Part shown: positions 17,453-26,120 of the stretch, piece by piece | How the letters are laid out: every line of letters begins with the position of its first letter | How positions within the stretch are numbered: the first letter of the stretch is position 1 | Assembly: GCA_017306865.1 (NCBI GenBank) | Contig: JAFKHH010000011.1 | Coordinates: forward strand, 496,001-560,000 | Source of the DNA: Filimonas sp. | GTDB lineage: Bacteria > Bacteroidota > Bacteroidia > Chitinophagales > Chitinophagaceae | DNA: 64,000 nt | Reading direction: 5' to 3' | Notes under the pieces: generated by a model | Seen by the model: only the letters and a program-made list of their open reading frames with translations | Told to the model about the DNA's origin: nothing | Databases searched by the model: none | Made by a program: the position numbers and the translations under genes

Positions 17453-18777
17453 ATGACGATATGGACGAACTGTTCCGTAAAGCTGCGGAGAACTACCCTT
17501 TAAAAACGGATAACGCAGACTGGGACAAAGTATTGCAAGGCTTGCAGAAGGAGGAAGATCCTGGTGAGCCCGGCAATAAAAAAACGGACTATAGGAAGTT
17601 CCTGTGGCTGCTACTCCTATTGCCTTTAGCATTTGTATGCAATAGGTATATGGGGAATAATAAGGACGCAAAACATAAAGAAACAGTCAATAAAGTAGCG
17701 CCAACAACACCAACAACAGCAGAGGATAAGAATGGGAATATAATTGTGCCAGGTAAAGTAGCAGAGAACAATAGTAGTGTTGCTATACAACCGCAATCAG
17801 AAAATAAAACAATAGCGCCTGTAACAACTGATAATGTAACGGCGAAAGGTAGTAATACCCTGGATGAAAGAACTGCTGATAGAAAGAGTACGATCGTTAA
17901 TAACAGCAGCGTAATGCTGAATAGTGGGGGAAAAGGTAATAATGCAACGCCTGGAAATACCAATACGGGAAAGGATAATGTGGTTGAGAATAAACAAAGC
18001 GATAATGCAGCCGGTACAAAAGATAATAGCAGTGCGATTAAGAATAATGAACCGGAAGTAAAAAAAGATGCGCCTGCTGCTGTCCCCAATACGCCTGCTA
18101 TAGATAAGCTGGAAAGCAAAAAAGATAGTACAGCTACAGCAGTGAAGCAAGCTGAAAAGCCAACGGCTAAGAAAGAAAAACTGAGCATGAAGAAAGGCTT
18201 TTATGCAAGCCTGGTTGGCGGGCCGGATGTAAGCACCATTAAGTTGCAACAAGTACAAAAAGTAGGGTATAGTCTCGGGCTTATAGGTGGTTATCGCATT
18301 GCAGGCAACTTTGGTGTAGAGCTAGGTGTGCTGTGGGATAAAAAACAATACTATACAGATGGCGATCAGTTTAATACAAAAAATATATACCTGCCACCAA
18401 ATGTAAGTATCAAAGACGTGGCCGGAAGTTGTACTATGATAGAAATACCTGTTTCAGCACGTTATGATTTTGGCATAAAGAAGAACAGCAATTTCTTTAC
18501 CACATTAGGCATGTCCTCTTACCTGATGGCAAAAGAGAAATACGATTATATGTATGACCACAACAGTAATGTATATGGCGTACATCGGGAATATAACAGC
18601 ACATCAAAAAACTGGTTCTCTATTGTACATGCAAGTGTGGGTTATGAAAAGAAAATAGGAGCCATAGGTAGCCTTCGTGTAGAACCGTATCTTAAAATAC
18701 CCGTTAGCGGCGTTGGCATAGGCAGCCTGCCAATCAGCAGCGTAGGAGTGTACATAGGTGTGACCAAGCACTTTTAG
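17440..18777 (+). CDS. Chimeric envelope protein: cytoplasmic head, inner-membrane helix, long linker, outer-membrane-type beta-barrel
   Basis: 445 residues. Residues 1-50 are acidic and hydrophilic (D-M-D-E-L-F-R-K-A-A-E-N-Y-P). A single membrane helix L-W-L-L-L-L-L-P-L-A-F-V lies at about 55-66. Residues 70-250 are low-complexity, rich in Asn, Thr, Lys and Ala. Residues 252-445 are strand-rich with G-F-Y-A-S-L-V-G-G-P-D and end in G-V-T-K-H-F, like small PF13568-type barrels. The gene overlaps the ECF sigma gene, the usual place for an anti-sigma factor. If the barrel is in the outer membrane, the linker could cross the periplasm. No canonical anti-sigma zinc motif is seen. ATG 17461 is an alternative start. 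Confidence 0.75.
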   Translation: MQFVNDDMDELFRKAAENYPLKTDNADWDKVLQGLQKEEDPGEPGNKKTDYRKFLWLLLLLPLAFVCNRYMGNNKDAKHKETVNKVAPTTPTTAEDKNGNIIVPGKVAENNSSVAIQPQSENKTIAPVTTDNVTAKGSNTLDERTADRKSTIVNNSSVMLNSGGKGNNATPGNTNTGKDNVVENKQSDNAAGTKDNSSAIKNNEPEVKKDAPAAVPNTPAIDKLESKKDSTATAVKQAEKPTAKKEKLSMKKGFYASLVGGPDVSTIKLQQVQKVGYSLGLIGGYRIAGNFGVELGVLWDKKQYYTDGDQFNTKNIYLPPNVSIKDVAGSCTMIEIPVSARYDFGIKKNSNFFTTLGMSSYLMAKEKYDYMYDHNSNVYGVHREYNSTSKNWFSIVHASVGYEKKIGAIGSLRVEPYLKIPVSGVGIGSLPISSVGVYIGVTKHF

Positions 18778-18808
18778 CAATTCAGTAAAATTTTAATTCA
18801 ACAATTGT

Positions 18809-19222
18809 ATGCGAAAAAAAATGAAAATTTTCGCAGGGGTAGTCTTTTGTCTTGCAATTGTGGTAGCCATAGGATACTATCAATATCAAAAGCCAAGACA
18901 AAGCGCTGCAGGGGCTACTGCTGCCTATACCTGCTCCGCAGCAGATCTGTATAAACAGTTTGATACAAATGAAACCACTGCGAATACAAAATATACAGGT
19001 AAAATAATTGCTGTAAGCGGCAGCATTCAATCTGTAGACCAATCGGGACAAACAGTAAGCATCTTGCTGAATGCTGCGAGTAGTAATGGCGGTATCAACT
19101 GTATGCTGGCCGCGAATGATAAAAAGCAAGTACTGTCTCAGGGTGAAAATATAACCATCAAAGGAAGATGTACAGGCTTCTTGGCAGATGTAAATCTGGT
19201 GGATGCTGTGATCGTAAAATGA
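18809..19222 (+). CDS. OB-fold (tRNA_anti-like) exported protein
   Basis: 137 residues. An N-terminal membrane segment (I-F-A-G-V-V-F-C-L-A-I-V-V-A-I-G-Y-Y) anchors it or serves as a signal. The rest is a small beta-barrel: Y-K-Q-F-D-T-N-E, K-Y-T-G-K-I-I-A-V-S-G-S-I, then G-E-N-I-T-I-K-G-R-C-T-G-F. This matches the OB-fold domain often listed as tRNA_anti-like. Its function is unknown. It starts 31 bp after the barrel gene and 17 bp before a cytochrome c gene, so probably in one operon with YceI and DUF5777 genes. Confidence 0.8.
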   Translation: MRKKMKIFAGVVFCLAIVVAIGYYQYQKPRQSAAGATAAYTCSAADLYKQFDTNETTANTKYTGKIIAVSGSIQSVDQSGQTVSILLNAASSNGGINCMLAANDKKQVLSQGENITIKGRCTGFLADVNLVDAVIVK

Positions 19223-19239
19223 TTCTAAATATACCTAAT

Positions 19240-19626
19240 ATGAAAAAAAGAAATGTCCTGGTAGCTGCATTCCTGGGCGCACTTTGCTGGAGCTTATCTA
19301 ATTGTTCCAAAACCAACGAAGTAGATCTGAACAATAGTAATGGTGGTGGTACGCCTTGTGATACTGTCAATATGAAATATAGCGCAAACGTGTTGCCCAT
19401 CATTCAAGCCAATTGTTACAGTTGCCATGCAAACGGGCAGGTCAACGGTGGTGTTACATTAGGAAGTTACGCAAACGTAAAAGCGCAGGTAGACAACGGA
19501 AACCTGGTTGCTGTAATTACACATGCTGCGGGTTACCCGGCCATGCCTTATAACCTGCCGAAATTGTCAGACTGTGACATCAATAAAATAAAAGACTGGA
19601 TAGCAAGAGGCGCACAAAATAATTAA
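19240..19626 (+). CDS. Small c-type cytochrome lipoprotein
   Basis: 128 residues from ATG 19240, chosen because M-K-K-R-N-V starts a good lipoprotein signal ending L-S-N-C (Cys22). Longer in-frame starts lie inside the previous gene. One haem-binding motif C-Y-S-C-H is at 59-63, and a Met in Y-P-A-M-P-Y could be the sixth ligand. Bacteroidota genomes often place such single-haem lipoproteins before YceI and DUF5777 genes, as here, but the electron partner is unknown. The repeat phrase CGTGAATCGTGAG begins immediately after its TAA. Confidence 0.85.
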   Translation: MKKRNVLVAAFLGALCWSLSNCSKTNEVDLNNSNGGGTPCDTVNMKYSANVLPIIQANCYSCHANGQVNGGVTLGSYANVKAQVDNGNLVAVITHAAGYPAMPYNLPKLSDCDINKIKDWIARGAQNN

Positions 19627-19796
19627 CGTGAATCGTGAGACGTGAATCGTGAATGACGACGCTGTTCAATATGCGCAACAAGCCTCGGCGGAGATAATTG
19701 TGAATGTCTCCGTGATCTCTGCGTATTCTTTGCGCCCTTTGCGATACTTGTGCGTCTTTGCGTGAATCTTCATAAACAATTAAACAATTCCAATAT
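19627..19796. repeat. Intergenic repeat phrases (CGTGAATCGTGA and TTTGCGATACTT types)
   Basis: CGTGAATCGTGAGACGTGAATCGTGAATGACG starts at the stop codon of the cytochrome gene (19627-19657). It is followed at about 19710-19770 by the CTTTGCGCCC / TTTGCGATACTTGTGCG / TCTTTGCGTGAA module and at 19772-19793 by the AACAATTAAACAATTCCA phrase just before the YceI gene. The module order matches the composite seen at 43744-43860. Confidence 0.75.
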
Positions 19797-20339
19797 ATGA
19801 AACGACTAATGCTTTTGGTTTGCTGCTTTGTATTATCTGCCAGCGCTTTTAGCCAGACATATTTAACCCGTAACGGTTACATCGGCTTCTTTTCTAAAAC
19901 ACCTTTAGAAGATATACAGGCTGAGAATAAACAAGTATATGCTGTAATTGACCTCAGTGCAAAGAACATTGCTTTTACTGCGTTGCTCAAAGGGTTCCTG
20001 TTCAAGAAAGAACTAATGCAGGAACACTTTAACGAGAATTATGTGGAAAGCGATAAGTATCCTAAAACAACATTTACCGGGACGATTAAGACAACAGAAG
20101 ACTTGACAAAAGCCGGCGTGCATAAAGTAGAAATAAGCGGCACACTCACATTGCATAATGTAAGCAAACCATTTACCACCAGTGCCACAATAGAAACACA
20201 GGCAGGCAAGATCATTGGTAAAAGCCATTTCACCTTAACGCCGCAAGATTATAACATACAAATACCATCACTGGTGAAAGACAAGATAGCCAAAGTGATA
20301 GACGTAGACATATTAATAGAATGTACACCTAAGAAATAG
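19797..20339 (+). CDS. YceI-like periplasmic lipocalin-type protein
   Basis: 180 residues. The signal peptide M-K-R-L-M-L-L-V-C-C-F-V-L-S-A-S-A-F-S-Q is followed by the YceI fold: N-G-Y-I-G-F-F-S-K-T-P, M-Q-E-H-F-N-E-N-Y-V-E-S-D-K-Y-P-K-T-T-F-T-G-T-I, and the C-terminal I-P-S-L-V-K-D-K-I-A-K-V-I-D-V-D-I. YceI proteins bind isoprenoid-like lipids in the periplasm. The neighbouring cytochrome gene suggests a link to quinone or respiratory chemistry, but this is inference. It is 3 bp from the DUF5777 gene, hence co-transcribed. Confidence 0.9.
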   Translation: MKRLMLLVCCFVLSASAFSQTYLTRNGYIGFFSKTPLEDIQAENKQVYAVIDLSAKNIAFTALLKGFLFKKELMQEHFNENYVESDKYPKTTFTGTIKTTEDLTKAGVHKVEISGTLTLHNVSKPFTTSATIETQAGKIIGKSHFTLTPQDYNIQIPSLVKDKIAKVIDVDILIECTPKK

Positions 20340-20342
20340 TAT

Positions 20343-21224
20343 ATGCAAAAAGTAATTCTTTCCCTATTCATTGCATTTGTATTGCATAATTCGCTACTGG
20401 CGCAGGATAGTTCATTGCTGAAAATGCTGAACGACTCGCTGGAAGCAAACAAGAAACCGGATATTGTAACCGGTACATTTAAAGCTACCCAGATCATCAA
20501 TCTGCCTACGGTAGAGTCGCCGGCAAAACGGTCATTACAATTCATCATCATGCACCGCTTTGGAAAACTGAACGAAGGTGGATATGAGCTTTTCGGCCTC
20601 GACAATGCAACTATCCGCTTCGGCCTGGATTATGGTATTACAGATAGGTTGGCTATAGGTATAGGGCGCAGCTCGCTGGACAAAGTTTATGATGGCTCAT
20701 TAAAGTATAAACTAATACAGCAAAAAGAAGGCGGGCTGCCCTTTTCTGTCAGCTTATATGAACTGATCACCTATTTCACACAGCGCTATAGCGATAAGCC
20801 ATACCTGACAGACAAGTACCGCACATCTTATACCTCGCAGTTCCTCATCGCCAGTAAAATTACACGTTGCCTGTCTTTAGAGTTGTCTCCTTCATGGACA
20901 CACTACAACATGGTAGGTACGCCGGATGATAAAAATGATGTGTTTGCAGTGAGCGCAGGCGGCCGTATGAAGATTACCAAACGCATGAGCATAAACGCAG
21001 AATATAATTACCTGCTGCCAAACCAGGTAGTAAGCACAAACGTATATAATTCGTTATCCCTTGGCCTTGATATTGAAACCGGCGGACACGTGTTTCAGCT
21101 CGTGTTCTCTAATTCGCAAGGCATGATAGGCCCATGGTACTTAAGTAAAACAACAGGACGGTGGGGTAGCGGAGATATCTATTTTGGTTTCAATATTTCC
21201 CGCTCCTTTAACTGGAAGAAGTAA
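20343..21224 (+). CDS. DUF5777-type outer-membrane beta-barrel protein
   Basis: 293 residues. After the signal peptide (ending L-L-A-Q-D), the protein shows the family pattern T-G-T-F-K-A-T-Q-I-I-N, F-I-I-M-H-R-F-G, then F-G-L-D-N-A-T-I-R-F-G-L-D-Y-G-I-T-D-R-L-A-I-G-I with alternating strands to the end. The role is unknown; the family habitually sits beside YceI and cytochrome genes. It is the last gene of the unit starting with the ECF sigma factor, and a clear terminator follows. Confidence 0.8.
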   Translation: MQKVILSLFIAFVLHNSLLAQDSSLLKMLNDSLEANKKPDIVTGTFKATQIINLPTVESPAKRSLQFIIMHRFGKLNEGGYELFGLDNATIRFGLDYGITDRLAIGIGRSSLDKVYDGSLKYKLIQQKEGGLPFSVSLYELITYFTQRYSDKPYLTDKYRTSYTSQFLIASKITRCLSLELSPSWTHYNMVGTPDDKNDVFAVSAGGRMKITKRMSINAEYNYLLPNQVVSTNVYNSLSLGLDIETGGHVFQLVFSNSQGMIGPWYLSKTTGRWGSGDIYFGFNISRSFNWKK

Positions 21225-21261
21225 CGGCATGGTGGCGGCGAGTTAATCGCAGCGGAAATAA

Positions 21262-21292
21262 AGAGGCCAGGTGTTTACCCGGCCTCTCCTTT
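21262..21292 (+). terminator. Terminator after the DUF5777 gene
   Basis: AGAGGCCAGGT (21262-21272) and ACCCGGCCTCT (21277-21287) form an 11-bp stem with one mismatch, followed by CCTTTTAT, 38 bp after the stop. Confidence 0.85.
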
Positions 21293-21299
21293 TATATAG

Positions 21300-21435
21300 A
21301 ATAAAGAATGTGGAATGAAGAAAATGCTCAATGAACAACGCTCAATTGAAAATTGGTCATTGAATGTTGAGCATTGAATATTATCATTAGCCAGACCTAT
21401 AAGGTTTTAAAAACCTTATAGGTCTCTTTTCAATT
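21300..21435. repeat. Repeat block: GCTCAAT phrases and AGACCTATAAGG palindrome
   Basis: GAAAATGCTCAATGAACAACG / GCTCAATT and the complementary AATGTTGAGCATTGAATATT (21325-21382) form an inverted pair. Then follows a near-perfect 33-bp palindrome with 16-bp arms (21393-21408 and 21410-21425). It separates two convergent genes and runs directly into the end of the hexosaminidase gene. Confidence 0.85.
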
Positions 21436-23112
21436 TCAGTGTTTAGCATTCTTTGCTCCTTGTTCGTCATTCTTCACCGTCCACTCTTCCCACACCTTGC
21501 AGTAGTTACTATTCCAAAGGTTATACCGGGGAATGATATTCGCTTTCAGCCTTCTTTTAAAATCAGTAAAGTCCTTACCATTCTCACCTGACCAAAGTGT
21601 TTCACTTAGTGCCGTCATGCGTGGAAACAGCATGTATTCCAGTTGTTGCACATCCGGTATATATTCTGTCCATAAGTTAGCTTGTGCACCAAGTATATAG
21701 TTGCTTAAACCAGCATCAGCAGTTTCCTTAGGTACAGGGTTATAGTTGTACACCATATCCAGCGGAATGTAGCCAGGTATTTTTAGCTTGTCTACATTCT
21801 TATCCTTTGTCTGGTATTTATTAAAATAGCAAACATTATCCGGCGTCATCACGACATAATGTTTTTGTTTGGCAGCCTTTATGCCACCCTTCTCACCACG
21901 CCAGCTCATAATGATAGCAGATGAGTCCAGTTTGCCCTCCAGTATTTCATCCCAGCCAATAACGGATTTGCCTTTCGCAGTCAGGTAACCCGTTACCTGG
22001 TTAATGAAATAGGTTTGCAGTTCTACCTCATCCTTCAGGTTCTTTTGTTTAATGAACGCCTGTGTTTTAGGATCAGCCTTCCACCACATCTTGCTACACT
22101 CGTCACCACCAAGGTGAATGTATTTAGACGGGAAAAGATCAGCCACCTCATCAAACACTGTTTTTAAAAATGTAAATGTTTTATCATTTGGCGCAAGCAC
22201 ATTGTTCTGCCTGTTAAACATGCCCCACGTAATAGCCACATCACGTGTGGTATCCGGCGTTGTACTCAACTCCGGGTAAGAGGCAATTACCGCACGGCAA
22301 TGCCCCGGAATATCTATTTCCGGAATAATATTTATACCGCGTACTGCTGCATATCTTATCACCTCTTTTACTTCCTCCTGTGTATAGAAACCACCATAGC
22401 GGGTAGAGTCATAACGGATAGGCGTATCAAAGAAATGGCCGATCACTGTTGCCTTACGCCATGCACCAACTGATGTCAGTTTAGGATAGCTTTTTATCTC
22501 TATGCGCCATCCCTGGTCATCCGTCAGGTGCCAATGAAAAGTGTTGAACTTATGAAAAGTAAGATAGTCGATATACTTTTTGATATATGCTACCGGGAAC
22601 ATATGGCGGCTCACATCCAGGTGCATACCACGATACGCAAAGCGAGGGTAGTCTGTAATGTTAACCCCTTTAATAAAAGCCTTTTCCGTTTTCTCCGTAG
22701 GCAATATTTGCAATAAAGATTGTATGCCATGTACAAGGCCCGCCACATCTTTAGCGTCAATGTAAACGCCGTTAAGATAAGTGTACAATTTATACATCTC
22801 TGCGTGAGGCAATGAATCGACTAACCGTAAAACAATTGCCGGAGTTATTGCCTTAGTGAAAATGCGTTGACCTTTTTTAGTAGTTAACTGTAAACCTGTT
22901 TGTACAGCAATTTGCTCCTGCAAGTATGCTGCCTGTGCAGACAGCGTTGCATCTGCGTAAATAATTGACTGATTATCTATCTGGAAGTTTTCAGCCCCTT
23001 TTTTTTCAGTTATGGATACTGGCTTAGGTACAATGTTATAAGCCGGGTTTGTCTGGGCATTGGCAGCAAACAGCAGTAACCCTGTGAAAAGTAATGAGAG
23101 TAGTTTTTTCAT
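21436..23112 (-). CDS. Family 20 beta-N-acetylhexosaminidase
   Basis: 558 residues. Signal peptide 1-20 (ending A-A-N-A-Q). A GH20 N-terminal domain (about 25-145) is followed by the TIM barrel with R-G-M-H-L-D-V-S-R-H, W-H-L-T-D-D-Q-G-W-R, I-P-E-I-D-I-P-G-H and the catalytic pair H-L-G-G-D-E (Asp337, Glu338). It removes terminal GlcNAc or GalNAc in the periplasm or outside the cell. With the NagB fusion and the SusCD locus it suggests use of chitin or glycan GlcNAc. The last dozen residues (N-D-E-Q-G-A-K-N-A-K-H) are encoded by a GAACAAGGA repeat phrase. Confidence 0.95.
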   Translation of the reverse strand: MKKLLSLLFTGLLLFAANAQTNPAYNIVPKPVSITEKKGAENFQIDNQSIIYADATLSAQAAYLQEQIAVQTGLQLTTKKGQRIFTKAITPAIVLRLVDSLPHAEMYKLYTYLNGVYIDAKDVAGLVHGIQSLLQILPTEKTEKAFIKGVNITDYPRFAYRGMHLDVSRHMFPVAYIKKYIDYLTFHKFNTFHWHLTDDQGWRIEIKSYPKLTSVGAWRKATVIGHFFDTPIRYDSTRYGGFYTQEEVKEVIRYAAVRGINIIPEIDIPGHCRAVIASYPELSTTPDTTRDVAITWGMFNRQNNVLAPNDKTFTFLKTVFDEVADLFPSKYIHLGGDECSKMWWKADPKTQAFIKQKNLKDEVELQTYFINQVTGYLTAKGKSVIGWDEILEGKLDSSAIIMSWRGEKGGIKAAKQKHYVVMTPDNVCYFNKYQTKDKNVDKLKIPGYIPLDMVYNYNPVPKETADAGLSNYILGAQANLWTEYIPDVQQLEYMLFPRMTALSETLWSGENGKDFTDFKRRLKANIIPRYNLWNSNYCKVWEEWTVKNDEQGAKNAKH

Positions 23113-23345
23113 TCCAATCAGGTTTTAAAACTGCAATATACCGAGCAAAAAACTTAGAACCTGCAAAAATGCGCAAGAGGAGATTTTCTCGCGGAAAACA
23201 CAGAAAACGCGGAATTATATTCCACGTTTTCCTCCTTTCTGGCGCAGGCCTCCCGGCCTGTGCTTTGTTGTTACTAATCATATTCTCAATAGTGCATCTT
23301 TGTGTATGATGTTTTATTAATAAATAAGCTAGCATAACTAACAAA

Positions 23346-23377
23346 AACCTGACAGGTCTTTAAAACCTGCCAGGGTT
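23346..23377. repeat. AACCTGACAGGT palindrome, copy 1
   Basis: AACCTGACAGGT (23346-23357) pairs with ACCTGCCAGGGTT (23365-23377). A close relative lies at 32888-32920. It lies between the S9 peptidase end and the upstream side of the hexosaminidase gene. Confidence 0.7.
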
Positions 23378-23384
23378 AGATGAA

Positions 23385-23434
23385 AAAATGGCTTAATCAA
23401 TAAACTGTCAATAACAATTCATCAATTAAGCCAT
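23385..23434 (-). terminator. Terminator of the S9 peptidase gene
   Basis: ATGGCTTAAT (23389-23398) and ATTAAGCCAT (23425-23434) are perfect 10-bp arms. On the minus strand the stem is followed by a T-run (23383-23388). The loop consists of CAATTAAAC-type phrases. Confidence 0.65.
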
Positions 23435-23451
23435 TCAACAATTCTGCAATG

Positions 23452-25860
23452 CTATTTCGCGTTCTTCACATATTTTTCCAACCACTGGTTTTGCTCCCAC
23501 AGCATGTGCAGCAGGTTTTCCTTACCCCTGTAGCTATGTGCTTCATAAGGCAGGAATACAAAACGAACCGTGCCACCATTACCCTTGATTGCGTTGAACA
23601 AGCGCTCACTCTGAATAGGGAACGTGCCCGGATTGTCATCCGTATCACCATGGATCAATAGCAAAGGCGTTTTGATCTTATCAGCATAGCTGAATGGGCT
23701 CATGTCATGGTATAGATCAGGTGCCTGCCAGTAAGTACGGTCCTCGTTCTGAAAACCGAAAGGCGTTAGTGTTCTATTGTAAGCACCGCTACGCGCAATA
23801 CCAGCTTTAAACAGGTTTGTATGAGCCAACAGGTTCGCCGTCATAAACGCACCATAGCTATGGCCGCCAACAGCAACACGGTTCTTATTACCCACACCCA
23901 TTTCAGACAGTTTATTGATCGCAGCTTCCGCATTCATCTTCAACTGATCTATGAAATTGTCATTTGGTTTTTTATCCGCACTTGTAGCAACGATTGGCAT
24001 CTCCGTATTATCCAATACTGCATAACCTTGCGTTACATAGAAGATAGGAGAAGCCCAGCTTACAGTAGTAAATTTGTTTTCAGAGCCACGCACCTGCGCC
24101 GCATCTGCTGCAGAGTTAAACTCACGCGGATAAGCCCACATCACCACAGGCAAAGGGCCATCTTTTTCCTTGTTATAACCCTTAGGCAAGTATAAGTCAC
24201 CTGTTAAGTCCACACCATCGGCACGTTTGTATTTTACCTTCTCCTTGCTTATACCCTCCAGTGCAGGATAAGGATTGGTAAACTGCGTGATCGGCCTGTC
24301 AGCTATACGCAATACCAGGTTTTTGATATAATAGTTCGGCACATCTGTTTTAGATTCTCTTCTCGTAAGTAACACCAGCTTGTCAGCATCTATTACATCA
24401 CTTACATATTCAAACACACCTTCCTGGCAGCGCCAGATAACATCATTCTTCTTAGTAGCCAGGTCAAACTTAGCTAAGAAAGGAAGGTCACCCTTAGGAG
24501 AAGAGCCTGTTACATTATTCATCAGGATCTTTGTACCATTATCTGTTGTTTGAATAACGCTTCTGTCAAACTTGTTTTTAGTAGAAACAGGCGTGCCCGG
24601 GTTGCCATACGCATCAGTCTGGTTACGTTCGTACAACAGCTCAAGCGAATTGGCAGTTGTGTTATAACGGCTCACTTTTGTTGTCTGCTTGCTTTGTGAA
24701 CCCTCGTACACCAAAGCAAGAGCGGCATCACCCCACGTCGTATTCTGATAACGCATTTTTGTTTTGAACAATTCTTTCTCCTGTCCTGTAAACGGAGCAG
24801 ACAGTGCATATACCGCATCGTGATATTCTACGTTCTTTTTGATCAGGCCACTATCCAGCGGCATACACCACGTAATAGTTGCAGCCTCATCATCACGCCA
24901 GTCAAAACTACGTGGCACATTCTGCGTATTATCATAACCCGAAGGACGTCCCTCAGAAGAAGGTAATTTCGCCAGCACTTTTACAGTCTTTCCCTTCAGA
25001 TCAGTAATACTTACTGTTGTAGGAAAACCAAATGCGGTAACCAGGTACGAGAACGGTTTATTGATCGTACGCACCATCATGTATTTTTTATCCGGAGATA
25101 AATTGAAACTGGAATAAATAGCCGGTGTGCCAATGTTTGTTTCTACTCCATTTTTGTTTTGTACCAATTGTGATGTTGTATAAAATTCAAACAACTGTTC
25201 ATCGTACGGCGTTTTGATCAGGTCCTGGAAAGTAGCACTGGGAGCCGCTTTGCCAAGGTTTTGCTGAATAGCCGGCCCCTTAGGCGTAATCGGCTTTTTA
25301 GGTGCATTGGTTGCCGGTTGTGTTGCTGCCTTGTAAATGATCGTATTATCATCCAGCCAGATCATTATAGTGCCCAGCGTTGTATTCACCGCTTGCTTAT
25401 TGATCTTTGTAGCCTTTTGCGTAGCAATATCCAGCACATACAGGTCCACTCTTGATCCCGTGCTGTTCGTAAACGCAATTTTCTTTTTAGAAGGGTTCCA
25501 GCTAGTGTTACCCGCCAGCATATTTGCAGGCAAGCCAGTCACCTTAATCTCCTGGTTTGTCTTCAGGTTTTTAACAGTAAAATTGTTGATATACGCTTGT
25601 CTTGAAGGAGAGTTGTTATTCGGATTCAGGCGCAGCCCCGCAACGCGTATTTCCGGTTGGCCCAGTTCCTCTACAGTTGGGTAAGTATTACGCTCACTCA
25701 GCAACATCCATTGCCTGTCCGCGTCAAGGCTTACCGATGGCGTTGGTTTCGCCAGCAATAAGTCTGCTATAACTTTTGGAGGTGTTTGATAACTTACAGC
25801 ATCCTGGCTAAAAGCGCCCAGGCTGCTGCATAAACATGCAACAACTAATAATTTTCTCAT
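23452..25860 (-). CDS. S9 family prolyl oligopeptidase-like peptidase, secreted
   Basis: 802 residues. Signal peptide M-R-K-L-L-V-V-A-C-L-C-S-S-L-G-A-F-S-Q. The long middle part (about 60-520) is beta-propeller-like. The C-terminal alpha/beta-hydrolase domain has G-G-H-S-Y-G-A-F-M (nucleophile Ser668), P-L-L-L-I-H-G-D-T-D-D (Asp) and Y-E-A-H-S-Y (His). The closest type I recognise is the glutamyl/prolyl peptidase group common in Bacteroidota and plants. It probably degrades peptides in the periplasm. The gene is monocistronic, with a terminator behind it and repeat phrases at the stop codon. Confidence 0.9.
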   Translation of the reverse strand: MRKLLVVACLCSSLGAFSQDAVSYQTPPKVIADLLLAKPTPSVSLDADRQWMLLSERNTYPTVEELGQPEIRVAGLRLNPNNNSPSRQAYINNFTVKNLKTNQEIKVTGLPANMLAGNTSWNPSKKKIAFTNSTGSRVDLYVLDIATQKATKINKQAVNTTLGTIMIWLDDNTIIYKAATQPATNAPKKPITPKGPAIQQNLGKAAPSATFQDLIKTPYDEQLFEFYTTSQLVQNKNGVETNIGTPAIYSSFNLSPDKKYMMVRTINKPFSYLVTAFGFPTTVSITDLKGKTVKVLAKLPSSEGRPSGYDNTQNVPRSFDWRDDEAATITWCMPLDSGLIKKNVEYHDAVYALSAPFTGQEKELFKTKMRYQNTTWGDAALALVYEGSQSKQTTKVSRYNTTANSLELLYERNQTDAYGNPGTPVSTKNKFDRSVIQTTDNGTKILMNNVTGSSPKGDLPFLAKFDLATKKNDVIWRCQEGVFEYVSDVIDADKLVLLTRRESKTDVPNYYIKNLVLRIADRPITQFTNPYPALEGISKEKVKYKRADGVDLTGDLYLPKGYNKEKDGPLPVVMWAYPREFNSAADAAQVRGSENKFTTVSWASPIFYVTQGYAVLDNTEMPIVATSADKKPNDNFIDQLKMNAEAAINKLSEMGVGNKNRVAVGGHSYGAFMTANLLAHTNLFKAGIARSGAYNRTLTPFGFQNEDRTYWQAPDLYHDMSPFSYADKIKTPLLLIHGDTDDNPGTFPIQSERLFNAIKGNGGTVRFVFLPYEAHSYRGKENLLHMLWEQNQWLEKYVKNAK

Positions 25861-25987
25861 TGAGTAGTCTGTTTTAAAGTCCTAAGATAACTATAGATAA
25901 CCGGATAAAGCTAATGATTGTGTGTTAGCGGGAAGCTTTTGTCGGTGAGATGAAAACGGATAAATTGTTATATGGTTTAATTGTTGC

Positions 25988-26048
25988 CGCTGTTCGGAGA
26001 TGTTAGCGAAGCGCATCCCGAATCAGGATAAAGAGGATATATATCCTC
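25988..26048. repeat. 61-bp direct repeat, copy A
   Basis: Begins CGCTGTTCGGAGATG and holds AGCGAAGCGCATCCCGAA, ending in GGATATATATCCTC. Copy B at 26534-26594 has the same length and a few changes. Each copy can fold as TTCGGGATG...CATCCCGAA plus a small GGATAT/ATATCC hairpin. Confidence 0.8.
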
Positions 26049-26120
26049 ATATAATTTATCATTATGGTCCGGGAAAACATGGCGAAAAAAAGTTCATAAT
26101 TCTTTGTGGCAAAGGTTTGC

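Noticed and set aside
17589-18258. Two long minus-strand frames opposite the barrel gene
   Set aside because: They are antisense shadows of the low-complexity linker coded on the plus strand.
22528-25684. Several plus-strand frames opposite the GH20 and S9 peptidase genes
   Set aside because: They are shadows of well-supported minus-strand genes.
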